Shown here piece after piece: positions 25,355 to 33,445 of a DNA stretch of 35,549 nt (positions within the stretch are counted from its first letter, which is position 1; every line of letters starts with the position of its first letter). The DNA lies in assembly GCF_014650695.1 (NCBI RefSeq), contig NZ_BMVL01000017.1, positions 144,963 to 180,511 of the forward strand, given 5' to 3'. The notes below the pieces were generated by a model. That model did no database searches and was not told where the DNA came from. It worked only from the letters and a program-made list of their open reading frames with translations. Made by a program: the position numbers and the translations under genes. The DNA is from Streptomyces avidinii (GTDB taxonomy: Bacteria; Actinomycetota; Actinomycetes; Streptomycetales; Streptomycetaceae).

Positions 25355-26473
25355 TCAACCGGCCGGGATCTCCTTGATCCGGTCGACGACCGTCCGGGTC
25401 GTGATGGCACTGGTGAACACGACCGTGCCGGGCTTGATCAGGCCCTGTTCGCCGGACTCGCCCTGCACCTGGACGCTGCGCTCGCCGAGGAACGCGAGGG
25501 TCTGGCGGTCGAAGATCCATTCCTCGCGCAGGCCGGACCGCTCGTCGAGCCGGGCGACCGCGATGCCGCTGCGGCCCGCGGCGTCGACCGCGTCGTCGAC
25601 CATCACCACGCCGGGGATCTTCGCCGCCGCCCGGTAGAGCGCGGTCGTGAGCTCGGCCGGCGGGTAGCTGCCGCGCAGCAGGTCGCCGATCGTGGTGAAG
25701 GCCTCCTGGTCGGGGCTGTTTCCCTTGCCCTTGGTCTCCTGGTAGATCCGCCCGAGCAGCGCGTCGGGGTCGGTGGGCAGCGCCGCCAGGTAGTTGTGGG
25801 TGGGTGCGTTGAGGTGCGGCGTCGGAGCATTGCCCTTCTCGTCGGGCCCGGCGAGGGTCACGCCCTCCGGTCCGGTGTTGCCGGGCTCGATCAGCCAGCC
25901 CTCGGTGCCGTCCGCGGAGTTCCACTGGTGGCGCATGTGCAGTTGCTCGCTGACCAGGGTGCTCTTGCTGCCGACGGTCTTCACGTAGGTGTTGGCCGTC
26001 TTGCTGCCGATGTAGATGAACTGGTCCGCGCGCACCGCCGGGCCGGCGACGGAGGCGGAGGCCAGGGAGATGCGGTCCAGGAGCTGCGGGGCCCCCTTGG
26101 GGTCGGCGGCGCCGATCCGGGTGGTCAGAGCCGGGCCCGTGGCGATCGTGGAGCCGGGTCCGTCCGCGGCGCCCCGGTCCACGTAGGAGAAGAAGCCGAC
26201 GGCGAGCGCGCCGGCCAGGGCGAAGCCCGCGGCGGGCACGAGGAACGAGCGGCGCAGGAACGGGTTGCGCGACGTGGTGGTGCGGGCGCCGGCGCGGGCC
26301 GGGGTCGCGGTGGTGGCGGCGTCGGCGGCGCGGAGGTCTTCGTGGATCTGGGCCATCAGTCGCTCCTTGTGGAACTGGTGGCGGCCCGCGGGCAGTTCCC
26401 GTTCGGCGAACGGCAGAAGGGGAGAGTTCTCCTCCTGGCCGGCCGGGTGGGGGCGGGAAAGGTCGGCGTTCAT
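25355..26473 (-). CDS. CU044_5270-like membrane protein, probable sigma-factor partner
   Basis: A 372-residue protein with a cytoplasmic N-terminus of about 75 residues and one membrane segment at about 77-98 (SFLVPAAGFALAGALAVGFF). The outside domain of about 270 residues contains QFIYIGSKTANTYVK, WLIEPGNTGPEGVTL and LTTALYRAAAKIPGV, ending in a TVVFTSAITTRTVVDRIKE strand. This matches the CU044_5270 family. The ATG overlaps the stop of the ECF sigma gene by four bases, and AAGGAA precedes it. Families in this position commonly hold or sense for the sigma factor, but no zinc-binding anti-sigma motif is visible. The role as anti-sigma is inference. Confidence 0.85.
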   Translation of the reverse strand: MNADLSRPHPAGQEENSPLLPFAERELPAGRHQFHKERLMAQIHEDLRAADAATTATPARAGARTTTSRNPFLRRSFLVPAAGFALAGALAVGFFSYVDRGAADGPGSTIATGPALTTRIGAADPKGAPQLLDRISLASASVAGPAVRADQFIYIGSKTANTYVKTVGSKSTLVSEQLHMRHQWNSADGTEGWLIEPGNTGPEGVTLAGPDEKGNAPTPHLNAPTHNYLAALPTDPDALLGRIYQETKGKGNSPDQEAFTTIGDLLRGSYPPAELTTALYRAAAKIPGVVMVDDAVDAAGRSGIAVARLDERSGLREEWIFDRQTLAFLGERSVQVQGESGEQGLIKPGTVVFTSAITTRTVVDRIKEIPAG

Positions 26474-27099
26474 CGGGTTCCTTCCTGTGCGGACCGGACC
26501 GCTTTCGCGCGGTCGCCATATGTCTGTCGGGGGCGAGCCGCGAGTTCCCGTTTGTTCTTCTTCAGTTCCGCGTCGGCGAGTTTGCGCAGCTTCGTACGGG
26601 CCCGGGACAGCCGGGAGCGCACGGTCCCGACCGGGATGCCGAGGACCCGGGCGGCCTCGGCGTACTCCAGGCCCTCGCACAGGCACAGCAGGAGCACCTC
26701 GCGCTCGGGTCCGCGCAGCGCGCTCAACTGCGCCAGCGTGGCCGCGATCTGCTGCCGGTCGTCCAGTCGGCCGGCCACCTCGTCGGCGTGGTCGGGCGCG
26801 GACGCGGCGCCGGCCGCCGCCGTGGCGGCGGCAGCGGCGGCCCGGTAGCGCCGGTTGCTGCGGCAGTGGTTGCGGGCGAGGTTGGTGGCGATGCCCAGGA
26901 GCCAGGGCCGCAGCGACCCGCCCTCGGCATCGACCGTGCCGCGCAGCCGCCATGCCTCCAGGAAGACCGCAGACATGACGTCCTCGGCGGAGGCCCAGTC
27001 CCCGGTCATCCGGAAGGCATGGTTGTAGACGGTGCGGGCGTAGCTGTCGAACAGCTCCGCATAGGCGTCCGGATCCCCGGACCGCACCCGGGTTCGCAT
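26470..27099 (-). CDS. ECF-type RNA polymerase sigma factor
   Basis: A sigma-70 family protein of 209 residues from ATG 27099. Region 2 (about 8-85) reads YAELFDSYARTVYNHAFRMT, DVMSAVFLEAWRLRG, LRPWLLGIATNLARNHCR. An Ala-rich linker follows, then region 4 (about 125-180) with GPEREVLLLCLCEGLEYAEA and ARVLGIPVGTVRSRLSRAR. In-frame GTGs at 27111 and 27135 are also possible starts; 27099 has AGGAG upstream at usable distance. It directs polymerase to a small set of promoters. Stop/start overlap with the next gene shows coupling with the CU044_5270-like membrane protein. The signal is unknown. Confidence 0.9.
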   Translation of the reverse strand: MRTRVRSGDPDAYAELFDSYARTVYNHAFRMTGDWASAEDVMSAVFLEAWRLRGTVDAEGGSLRPWLLGIATNLARNHCRSNRRYRAAAAAATAAAGAASAPDHADEVAGRLDDRQQIAATLAQLSALRGPEREVLLLCLCEGLEYAEAARVLGIPVGTVRSRLSRARTKLRKLADAELKKNKRELAARPRQTYGDRAKAVRSAQEGTR

Positions 27100-27181
27100 C
27101 TCTGTTGTCACTCCTGTCGGCTGTCCGGCACCCACGAGGGGGTTCCCGTGACCTGCGTCACGTCCGCCGTGGAGAGACGGC

Positions 27182-27529
27182 CTAGGTGAGGTCGGTGCCG
27201 GTGCCGCGCTGGAGGGTTTCGCCGAATTCGATCATCTTGCGGGCGTAGTCCTCGGTCCACTCCGCCTGCTCGGCGATGAGGGCCGGCGTCAGCCGGTCGA
27301 ACCGCCGGGGGTCCGCCAGCTGGGCGGCCGCCAGGGCCTGGAACTCCACCGCCCGCTCCTGCGCGGCCCGGAAGGCCAGCGTCAGCTCGGTCGCACGGAC
27401 CAGTAGCTCGCGCGGGTCCTCGATCGACTCCAGGTCGAAGAAGTGCTCCGGGTCCGCCACGGCCTCCGAGGGCTCGAAGAGCAGAGGCGCCGGCCGCAGC
27501 CGCCGCTCGGTCCGCTCGGGCTCTGCCAT
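27182..27529 (-). CDS. Conserved hypothetical protein, helical
   Basis: A 115-residue, strongly acidic and probably all-helical protein: FEPSEAVADPEHFFDLESIE, LLVRATELTLAFRAAQERAV and WTEDYARKMIEFGETLQRG. There is no signal peptide or membrane segment. AGGAGGA precedes ATG 27529. I do not recognise a functional family. It stands on its own, 46-80 bases upstream of the sigma-factor starts, and could be cotranscribed with it. Confidence 0.75.
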   Translation of the reverse strand: MAEPERTERRLRPAPLLFEPSEAVADPEHFFDLESIEDPRELLVRATELTLAFRAAQERAVEFQALAAAQLADPRRFDRLTPALIAEQAEWTEDYARKMIEFGETLQRGTGTDLT

Positions 27530-27722
27530 GCGTGTCCTCCTGCTGCGCGTGCGAAGTGATTCCGGGCCACCGTCCATTGTCCAACGCCACGCAAGACCCC
27601 TGCGCGACGGGCGGGAACACCCGTACGGCCGGCGGGACGCAGGCGCAGCCGGGTGGTGTCCGTGGCGAGGGAGTCGAGCAGGTGAGCGGCCGGCGCCGAT
27701 ATTCGCACCCGCGGAATCCCCG

Positions 27723-28526
27723 TCAGGCGGTCCGGGGGGCGGACATCCGGTCGACCATCCGCACGACCGTGCGGCGGCTCGCGAACCGTCCGGCGAAGGC
27801 CATCACCCGGTTCATGCCTCCGGAGATCACGCTCGGCGGCGGGTTCTTCCGGTCCAGTGCCTTCAGCGCGGTGCGCACGACCTCCTCGGAGGTCTGCATC
27901 CGGGTGCCGCCGGCGGCGTCCTCCGTGCCGACCACGTCGAAGAACTCCGTCTTCGTCGCGCCGGGCGACAGGGCCAGGACGCGCAGCCCGGTGCCCCGGT
28001 TCTCCTGCCAGAGGGCCTCGGTGAAGCTGAGTACGAAGGCCTTGGTGGCGGCGTACACGGCCATGTTCGGCACCGGCTGGTAGGCGGCCATGCTGGCGAC
28101 GTTCACCAGCACGCCCTCGCCGTGGGCGCGCAGCCGCCCGATGAAGGCGCGGCTGATGTCGACGACGGCCATCACGTCGAGGCCCACTTCCTGGCGGAGG
28201 CGCTGCGGGTCCTCCTCGTGGAAGCGGCCGTAGGTGCCGAAGCCGGCGTTGTTGATGACGGCGGAGACCTTGATGCCGCGCCGGTCGACCTCGGCGGCCA
28301 GCAGCTCTCCCGACCCGTCGACGGCCAGGTCCATGGTGATCGTCTCCACCGCGACGCCGTGGGTCGCGGACAGCTGTCCGGCGAGCTCCTTCAGACGGTC
28401 CTCGCGGCGGGCGACGAGTACGAGGCCGGAGCCCCGCGCGGCCATCTGGCGGGCGAACTCGGCGCCCAGGCCCGAGCTGGCGCCGGTGATCAGGGTGGTC
28501 CTGCCTCGGTAGTCGACGGCGTTCAC
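27723..28526 (-). CDS. SDR-family oxidoreductase
   Basis: A 267-residue classical short-chain dehydrogenase. The cofactor motif TGASSGLG is at 14-21, NNAG at 92-95, and the catalytic residues are Ser145, Tyr158 and Lys162 in VYAATK. The Arg-rich cofactor loop ARRED after strand two suggests NADP(H). The GTG start (28526) has GAGGAG seven bases before it. Substrate unknown. It is divergent from the TetR gene at 28645, with a palindromic candidate operator between, so TetR control is likely. Confidence 0.92.
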   Translation of the reverse strand: MNAVDYRGRTTLITGASSGLGAEFARQMAARGSGLVLVARREDRLKELAGQLSATHGVAVETITMDLAVDGSGELLAAEVDRRGIKVSAVINNAGFGTYGRFHEEDPQRLRQEVGLDVMAVVDISRAFIGRLRAHGEGVLVNVASMAAYQPVPNMAVYAATKAFVLSFTEALWQENRGTGLRVLALSPGATKTEFFDVVGTEDAAGGTRMQTSEEVVRTALKALDRKNPPPSVISGGMNRVMAFAGRFASRRTVVRMVDRMSAPRTA

Positions 28527-28582
28527 AGTGGCTCCTCGCCCAGGGGGTGACGGACAGCGTCGGACATCACTGTATGCCCGCC

Positions 28583-28597
28583 TGGCAGTCACTGCCA
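28583..28597. promoter_or_regulatory. Candidate TetR operator
   Basis: TGGCAGT-C-ACTGCCA, a perfect 7-bp inverted repeat with a one-base centre, lies in the 118-base gap between the divergent SDR and TetR genes. Confidence 0.55.
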
Positions 28598-28644
28598 ATC
28601 GGACAGTAGGGGCCAGATGGGCGGTCCGCCTATATGCTGGCCGG

Positions 28645-29241
28645 ATGGGGACCACCGCAACGCAGCCGAGCCTGTGGGACCGCTCCCGGCAGGCCGTGGT
28701 GGCGAGCATCTTCGAGACGGCCATGCGGCTCTTCGCGGAGCAGGGCTACGAGGCCACGACGATCGCGCAGATCGCCAAGGAGGCGGGCATCTCCCAGCGG
28801 TCGCTGTTCCGGTACTTCGGTACCAAGGAGGACATCGTCTGCGGCGAGCAGGAGGAGCACGGCGAACTGCTCCGCGCGGCGGTGGAGGCCCAGCCCGCCG
28901 CCGCCACCCCGTGGGAGGCCCTGCGCGCCGGCTTCGAAGCACTCATGGATGCGCACGGCAGCCCGGAGCAGCTGCTGGAGATCACGACGCTGATCTTCGA
29001 CACCCCGTCGCTGCGCGCCCGCTACACGCAGAAGCGGCTGCGCTGGCAGGAGGCGGTCCTGCCCGCCGTCACGGACCGCATGGCCGCGGGGGAGGGGCCG
29101 GTCTCCGAGGTCCGCGCCGCGGCGGTGGTCGCGACCGTCTTCGCCTGCGTCGACGCCGCCACTGAAGCCTGGGTGCGCGGCGGCGGCCGCAGTGACCTGG
29201 CGGCCCTCTACGACGAGGCGCTGGCCGCCGTACGGGGCTGA
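28645..29241 (+). CDS. TetR-family repressor
   Basis: A 198-residue regulator. The N-terminal helix-turn-helix (about 18-64) reads ASIFETAMRLFAEQGYEATT, IAQIAKEAGISQRSLFRYFG. The ligand-binding helical domain contains LLRAAVEAQPAAATPWEALR and FACVDAATEAWVRGGGRSDL. ATG 28645 is chosen over upstream codons because the domain starts here. Likely represses itself and the divergent SDR gene. Ligand unknown. Confidence 0.92.
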   Translation: MGTTATQPSLWDRSRQAVVASIFETAMRLFAEQGYEATTIAQIAKEAGISQRSLFRYFGTKEDIVCGEQEEHGELLRAAVEAQPAAATPWEALRAGFEALMDAHGSPEQLLEITTLIFDTPSLRARYTQKRLRWQEAVLPAVTDRMAAGEGPVSEVRAAAVVATVFACVDAATEAWVRGGGRSDLAALYDEALAAVRG

Positions 29242-29253
29242 GCGAACGGAAAG

Positions 29254-29283
29254 GGGCGCCCGCGGAGTTCCCCGCGGACGCCC
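29254..29283. terminator. Bidirectional terminator, TetR / FMN reductase
   Basis: Arms 29254-29265 (gggcgcccgcgg) and 29272-29283 (ccgcggacgccc) pair with one mismatch and a 6-nt loop between convergent genes. Confidence 0.65.
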
Positions 29284-29304
29284 TCGACGCGCAGGGCGCG
29301 CAGG

Positions 29305-29874
29305 TCAGACCGTGACGGCCGCCGCGGCGCGCTGCGCCGCCAGGTCGGCCACGTCGTCCAGGACCCCGGCGAGTTCGCCCGCGAGCGTCTCCGGCGCGAG
29401 GAATCCCTCGGGGCCGAGCAGCTTGGGGATGCCGGGGACGGCGACCGAGCGTTCGGCGGGCAGCATGCCGAGCCGGGTGAGGACGGGCAGCAGCATCTGG
29501 GCGGCCGGGGCGCCGCCGGTGGGGCCGGCGCTGTAGCTGACGATGCCGACCGGCTTGCCCTTCCACTCGTTGTAGAGGAAGTCGATCGCGTTCTTGAACG
29601 GGGCCGTGAAGCCGCCGTTGTACATCGGCAGGACGAAGAGGAAGGCGTCGGCCGAGTCGACCAGGGCGCTCCAGTCGCGGGTGTGCTGATGCGCGTAGTT
29701 GCCCGTGGAGGCGTATTCCGGCTCGTCCAGGAACGGCAGGGCGATCTCGGCGAGGTCGACGGGGGTGACCTCGAAGCCGCCCCGCTCGCGGGCCTGCTCG
29801 GTGACCCAGCGGGCGAGCGGGCGGCCGGCGGAGGTGGGGCGGGTGGCGGCGGAGATGACGTGCAGGCGGGTCAT
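29305..29874 (-). CDS. NAD(P)H-dependent FMN reductase
   Basis: A 189-residue flavodoxin-fold enzyme. It has LHVISAATRPTSAGRPLARW for the phosphate loop, DAFLFVLPMYNGGFTAPFKN and AIDFLYNEWKGKPVGIVSYS for the flavin site, and GGAPAAQMLLPVL. These enzymes reduce FMN, quinones or azo compounds with NAD(P)H. ATG 29874 is preferred to an ATG at 29913 because the latter lies in the operator-like repeats and lacks a ribosome-binding site. It is divergent from the MarR gene, its probable regulator. It could supply reduced FMN to the monooxygenase at 11459, but that is speculation. Confidence 0.92.
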   Translation of the reverse strand: MTRLHVISAATRPTSAGRPLARWVTEQARERGGFEVTPVDLAEIALPFLDEPEYASTGNYAHQHTRDWSALVDSADAFLFVLPMYNGGFTAPFKNAIDFLYNEWKGKPVGIVSYSAGPTGGAPAAQMLLPVLTRLGMLPAERSVAVPGIPKLLGPEGFLAPETLAGELAGVLDDVADLAAQRAAAAVTV

Positions 29875-29903
29875 GGTGGGCGCTTCCGGTCGATGTGGTT
29901 GTT

Positions 29904-29964
29904 GATGTGTCATCTATAGAAGCGGGAATCTGGGTGACGTGTCAATTAGATAAGTGATGTGTCA
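29904..29964. promoter_or_regulatory. Three GA(T/C)GTGTCA repeats, candidate MarR operators
   Basis: Direct repeats gatgtgtca (29904-29912), gacgtgtca (29936-29944) and gatgtgtca (29956-29964) fill the divergent promoter between the reductase and MarR genes. The last is part of the palindrome gtgatgtgtcac. Confidence 0.55.
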
Positions 29965-29987
29965 CCGACCTGGTTAGAGTGGCGGAC

Positions 29988-30470
29988 ATGACCCCCGCAC
30001 CGGAGCCCGGGCCCCGCTGGCTCACCGAGTCCGAACAGGACGCCTGGTACGCGTGGCGACGGATGTTCCCGCTGGTCAACGCCGAGATCGCACGCGACCT
30101 CAACCAGGACAGCGGACTCTCCGAGGCCGACTACGACGTCCTGTCGGTGCTCGGCTCCACCGACGGCCACCGCATGCGCATCAGCGCACTGGCCGAACTG
30201 ATGCGCTGGTCGCGCAGCCGGCTCTCCCACCAGCTCACCCGGATGGAACAGCGGGGCGTCGTCCGCCGCGAGGAGGTGGCCTCCGACGGTCGGGGAGCCG
30301 AGGTGGTCCTCACCGACTCCGGGGTCACCATGATCACGGAAGCCGCCCCGCTGCACGTGGAGTCCGTACGCCGCCACCTGCTCGACGCCCTCGCACCGGA
30401 CCAGCTGCGCACCCTGGCCGAGGTGGGCGAGGTGCTCCGCGAACGCCTCGGCGCGCGACGCAAGACATGA
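29988..30470 (+). CDS. MarR-family transcriptional regulator
   Basis: A 160-residue winged-helix protein. WLTESEQDAWYAWRRMF opens the dimerisation helices. LSEADYDVLSVLGSTDGHRM, MRWSRSRLSHQLTRMEQRGV and VRREEVASDGRGAEVVLTDS form the DNA-binding domain and its wing. ATG 29988 is taken; a GTG at 29979 is also in frame. It faces the FMN reductase gene across three repeated motifs, which is the usual set-up for redox- or phenolic-responsive MarR control. No conserved cysteine is visible, so direct thiol sensing is unlikely. Confidence 0.93.
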   Translation: MTPAPEPGPRWLTESEQDAWYAWRRMFPLVNAEIARDLNQDSGLSEADYDVLSVLGSTDGHRMRISALAELMRWSRSRLSHQLTRMEQRGVVRREEVASDGRGAEVVLTDSGVTMITEAAPLHVESVRRHLLDALAPDQLRTLAEVGEVLRERLGARRKT

Positions 30471-30524
30471 GCCGGTCCCGCCGCAAGGAGCGGTCGCCGG
30501 CGACACGGTGACGCCCCGACCGGT

Positions 30525-31865
30525 TCAGGGCCGCCAGGACACCCGGTGCTCGGCCAGATGGGCCAGGACCGAATGGTTCGCCTCCCAGCCGTCCGGGAAC
30601 TTCACCGTCACGCCCAGCTGGACCGGCTCCGTCGACGGGTGGTCGTCCAGCAACTCCGCTATCCCCGCCCGGGCCACCACCACGCACGCGTGCCGGTGCC
30701 GGGAGGCCAGCACGCACAACCGGCCCGTCTCCAGATGGAAGGCCGTCGCGTCCGGGCGGCCCGACAGCGGGTGGAGCACCACCGTGAGGTCGTACTCGCG
30801 GCCCTGGAGCCGGTTCGCGGTGTCCACCGTGACCCCCGTGACCCCGAGCGAGGCCAGCGCCGCGCGGACCGCGGCCGCCTGGTCCCGGTGCGCCGTGCCG
30901 ACCGCGATCCGGTCCGCCGTCAGCGGGGCCGGGGCCGGGGACTGCTCGTCGGAGGTCACCGCCCCGCGATCCAGCGCCCGGCGGACCACCAGGGCCACCG
31001 CCCGGACCGCCTGCGGATCGGTGCGCGGAGTGTGCCGGGCGGGCAGCTCCAGCAGGCCCCAGCCCGCCTCGGCCGCCTCGTCCAGGACCCGGTCCGGGCC
31101 CGACCCGTCCGACGGGACCCCGTACGACAGCCGCCGCTCGCCCGGGCCCGTACCGCTGCGGAACTGCGTGTACGGGTAGAAGGCGCGGGAGACCAGCGGC
31201 GCGGCCGACGCCGGGAGCCGCCAGGACACCGGCAACCGGTGCTGCGGCAGCTGCGGATTGTGCGCGAGCAGAGTGCTCACCGCCGAGGCGGAGGGATCGT
31301 AGGACAGGCCCGCCCACTGCTCCGCGCCGACCACACTGAACGGGTCCAGCTGCCCCGGGTCGCCCACGAACAGCGCCCGCTCGAACAGCCCGGCCACGGC
31401 CAGCAGCGCGTCCGAGCGCATCTGGTACGCCTCGTCGACGATCGCGTGCTGCCAGGGTTCGACGTCCTTGACGAACGCCCACTTCGCCGCCGTGGAGATG
31501 GTGATCGGCAGCTCCGCCAGGTCCTTCGGCTTCGCCGACAGGGTGACCGAGGGCAGCTCGCGCAACGCCGGATCGTAGGCGTCCCCCTCGCTGCTGTGCA
31601 GCCGGCCCACCTTCAGCTCCGGGTCCTTGTCGGCGAGGCGCAGCACCAGGTCGTCGACCTGCGCGTTGGTCTGCGCGACCACCATCAGCCGGCGCCCGGC
31701 CGCAGCCAGCTCCCGGGCCGCCCGGACCACGAGCGTGGACTTGCCGGCGCCGGGCGGGGAGTCGACGACCACCCCCCGCTCCGTCCCGTGCAGGGTGTCG
31801 GCCAGGATCGCGGCGGTCGCCCGGGCAGCCGCCGCGCCCGGGTCGAAGGGGGCGGTCGTGGTCAC
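30525..31865 (-). CDS. SF1-type helicase / AAA ATPase
   Basis: A 446-residue P-loop enzyme of helicase superfamily 1. Walker A is PPGAGKST (37-44), Walker B is AIVDEA, and motif III is VGDPGQLDPF. The second RecA-like half carries DRIAVGTAHRDQAAAVR, VTVDTANRLQGREYDLTVV and ASRHRHACVVV with the arginine finger region. It resembles the AAA_11/AAA_12 (Upf1/DNA2-like) group but is short, with no obvious accessory domain. The GTG start overlaps the stop of the upstream gene (GTGA), so it is the last gene of a coupled three-gene operon. It probably moves along or remodels nucleic acid for the nuclease encoded first. Confidence 0.87.
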   Translation of the reverse strand: MTTTAPFDPGAAAARATAAILADTLHGTERGVVVDSPPGAGKSTLVVRAARELAAAGRRLMVVAQTNAQVDDLVLRLADKDPELKVGRLHSSEGDAYDPALRELPSVTLSAKPKDLAELPITISTAAKWAFVKDVEPWQHAIVDEAYQMRSDALLAVAGLFERALFVGDPGQLDPFSVVGAEQWAGLSYDPSASAVSTLLAHNPQLPQHRLPVSWRLPASAAPLVSRAFYPYTQFRSGTGPGERRLSYGVPSDGSGPDRVLDEAAEAGWGLLELPARHTPRTDPQAVRAVALVVRRALDRGAVTSDEQSPAPAPLTADRIAVGTAHRDQAAAVRAALASLGVTGVTVDTANRLQGREYDLTVVLHPLSGRPDATAFHLETGRLCVLASRHRHACVVVARAGIAELLDDHPSTEPVQLGVTVKFPDGWEANHSVLAHLAEHRVSWRP

Positions 31866-33445
31866 AGCAGATCCTCGTCGGTCACGGAGTCGGGCAGGGG
31901 GAGGGCGCCCGCGCTCCCGGGCGGGCCGCCGTGGGTCCACGGGGTCTGCTCGGGCTCCGGGAGCTTCGGGCCACCCCGCGCGTCGTGCTCGAAGAGCGTC
32001 CAGCAGAGCCGGTCACCCTTCTCCGGCACGGACCCCGGCTCCGGGTCGCGGCCGCGGCCCATCTTGTCGAGGAGCCGCAGCACCAGCCGCCCGTCCTCCT
32101 CGAAGCGGACGAACTGCGCGCTCTGCGGGCGCCCGTCCAGCGAGCGGAACACCTTCCCGCCGCCCTCGTCCGCGAGCTGCGGCCGGTCCTCCGTCACCAC
32201 GGTCACCAGCGGGCGCGGGCTCGGCCGCTTCGACTCCGTCCATTCCATCACCACCTCGGTGACCTCACCGGCGAAGGCCTCGCCCGCGAGCCGCCGGCCG
32301 GCCATCACCAGCGGGTCGTCCAGCGCCTCCTGGGCGTCGAGCCGCACCTGCTCGGTCTCCCGCGTGGCCAGCTTCTGGGCCGCCGTCACCGCGTCGTCGC
32401 GCCGCGGCTGCGGCGGCTCACCCGCCCGTACGCGGTCCCGGTGGCCGGTGTACGACCAGCGGTCGCGCGTCCAGCGTTCCTCCGCGCGCTCGCCCGGCGG
32501 CAGGGCGCGCAGCAGGTCGATCGCCTCCCAGGTGTTCCACCAGGTGTTCGACAGCTGGGAGGCGACCAGCCGGTGCACCTCCTGCTCGGCGGACCGGACG
32601 TGGCGGTCGTCGTCCCCGGGACCGGCCGCCAGGGCCGCGCGCGCGGCGTCGTACCGGGCGATCGCCGGGGCCAGCAGCTTGTTGTCGAAGGCCGGGTCGG
32701 TGGCCGGACCGGCGGGCGGGCACAGCAACTGGCCGTCCTTGTCGCGCCCCAGCTCGGCCCGGAGGGCGGCCGCGGCGCCGCAGTGGCCCTCGGGCGGGTC
32801 GATCCAGCCCAGCAGGGCGCCCAGGTGCTGGTCCTCCAGATTGCTCTGGCCGGTGGCCCAGTGCCGGGACAACAGGTCGGTGGCCGACAGCAGCATCGAG
32901 GAGCCGGGCACCCGGGACCGCTCGGCGAGGTGGGTGAACCAGCGCCCGAGCATCGGCACCTGCGACGGAGCCGGATACGGATTGTCCGGGTCCTCCTCGG
33001 CGGTACGGCGGAACCGCATCGAGCGCCCGAGCAGCCGTACGTACTCGATGCCCGCCCGGCTCGGCACGATCAGCTGCGGCGCGTCCACGCACAGCTCGGT
33101 CTCCACCTTGACCCGCTTGCCCGTCTCCGGGTCGGTCTCGCTGCGCTCGGCCGGCTCCACCGCGTCCGCGTACGCGTCGATGTGGGCCAGCACCTGGACC
33201 GCCAGGTCCGCGAGGAAGGCCCAGCGCCGGTCGCGGTCGCGCGGCTGGGGGATCACGAAGATCTGCGGCGCGTGCCGGTCGGTGCCGACCATGGCGCCGA
33301 GCGGGGCGCCCGCCTCACCGGCGGTGGTCAGTGGCACGAGGACCATCGGGTGCTCGCTCAGGTGGCGGTGCCGCACGGTCGCGAGCGGCTGGGCGCGGCC
33401 CGCCCGTACGGCCTCCAGCCGGGCCAGGGTGCTCAGCAGGGACAT
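31862..33445 (-). CDS. Conserved hypothetical protein of nuclease/helicase operon
   Basis: A 527-residue soluble protein with no recognised motif. The N-terminal 170 residues look alpha/beta with VRHRHLSEHPMVLVPLTTAG and IFVIPQPRDRDRRWAFLADL. The middle is helix-rich (AAAALRAELGRDKDGQLL, a conserved-looking VASQLSNTWWNTWEAIDLL). The last 150 residues are beta-rich (VVMEWTESKRPSPRPLVTVV, LVLRLLDKM). No membrane segment is present. It overlaps the nuclease gene by 13 bases and the helicase gene by four, so the three proteins are probably made in fixed ratio and act together. It may bind DNA or hold the two enzymes; this is inference. Confidence 0.85.
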   Translation of the reverse strand: MSLLSTLARLEAVRAGRAQPLATVRHRHLSEHPMVLVPLTTAGEAGAPLGAMVGTDRHAPQIFVIPQPRDRDRRWAFLADLAVQVLAHIDAYADAVEPAERSETDPETGKRVKVETELCVDAPQLIVPSRAGIEYVRLLGRSMRFRRTAEEDPDNPYPAPSQVPMLGRWFTHLAERSRVPGSSMLLSATDLLSRHWATGQSNLEDQHLGALLGWIDPPEGHCGAAAALRAELGRDKDGQLLCPPAGPATDPAFDNKLLAPAIARYDAARAALAAGPGDDDRHVRSAEQEVHRLVASQLSNTWWNTWEAIDLLRALPPGERAEERWTRDRWSYTGHRDRVRAGEPPQPRRDDAVTAAQKLATRETEQVRLDAQEALDDPLVMAGRRLAGEAFAGEVTEVVMEWTESKRPSPRPLVTVVTEDRPQLADEGGGKVFRSLDGRPQSAQFVRFEEDGRLVLRLLDKMGRGRDPEPGSVPEKGDRLCWTLFEHDARGGPKLPEPEQTPWTHGGPPGSAGALPLPDSVTDEDLL

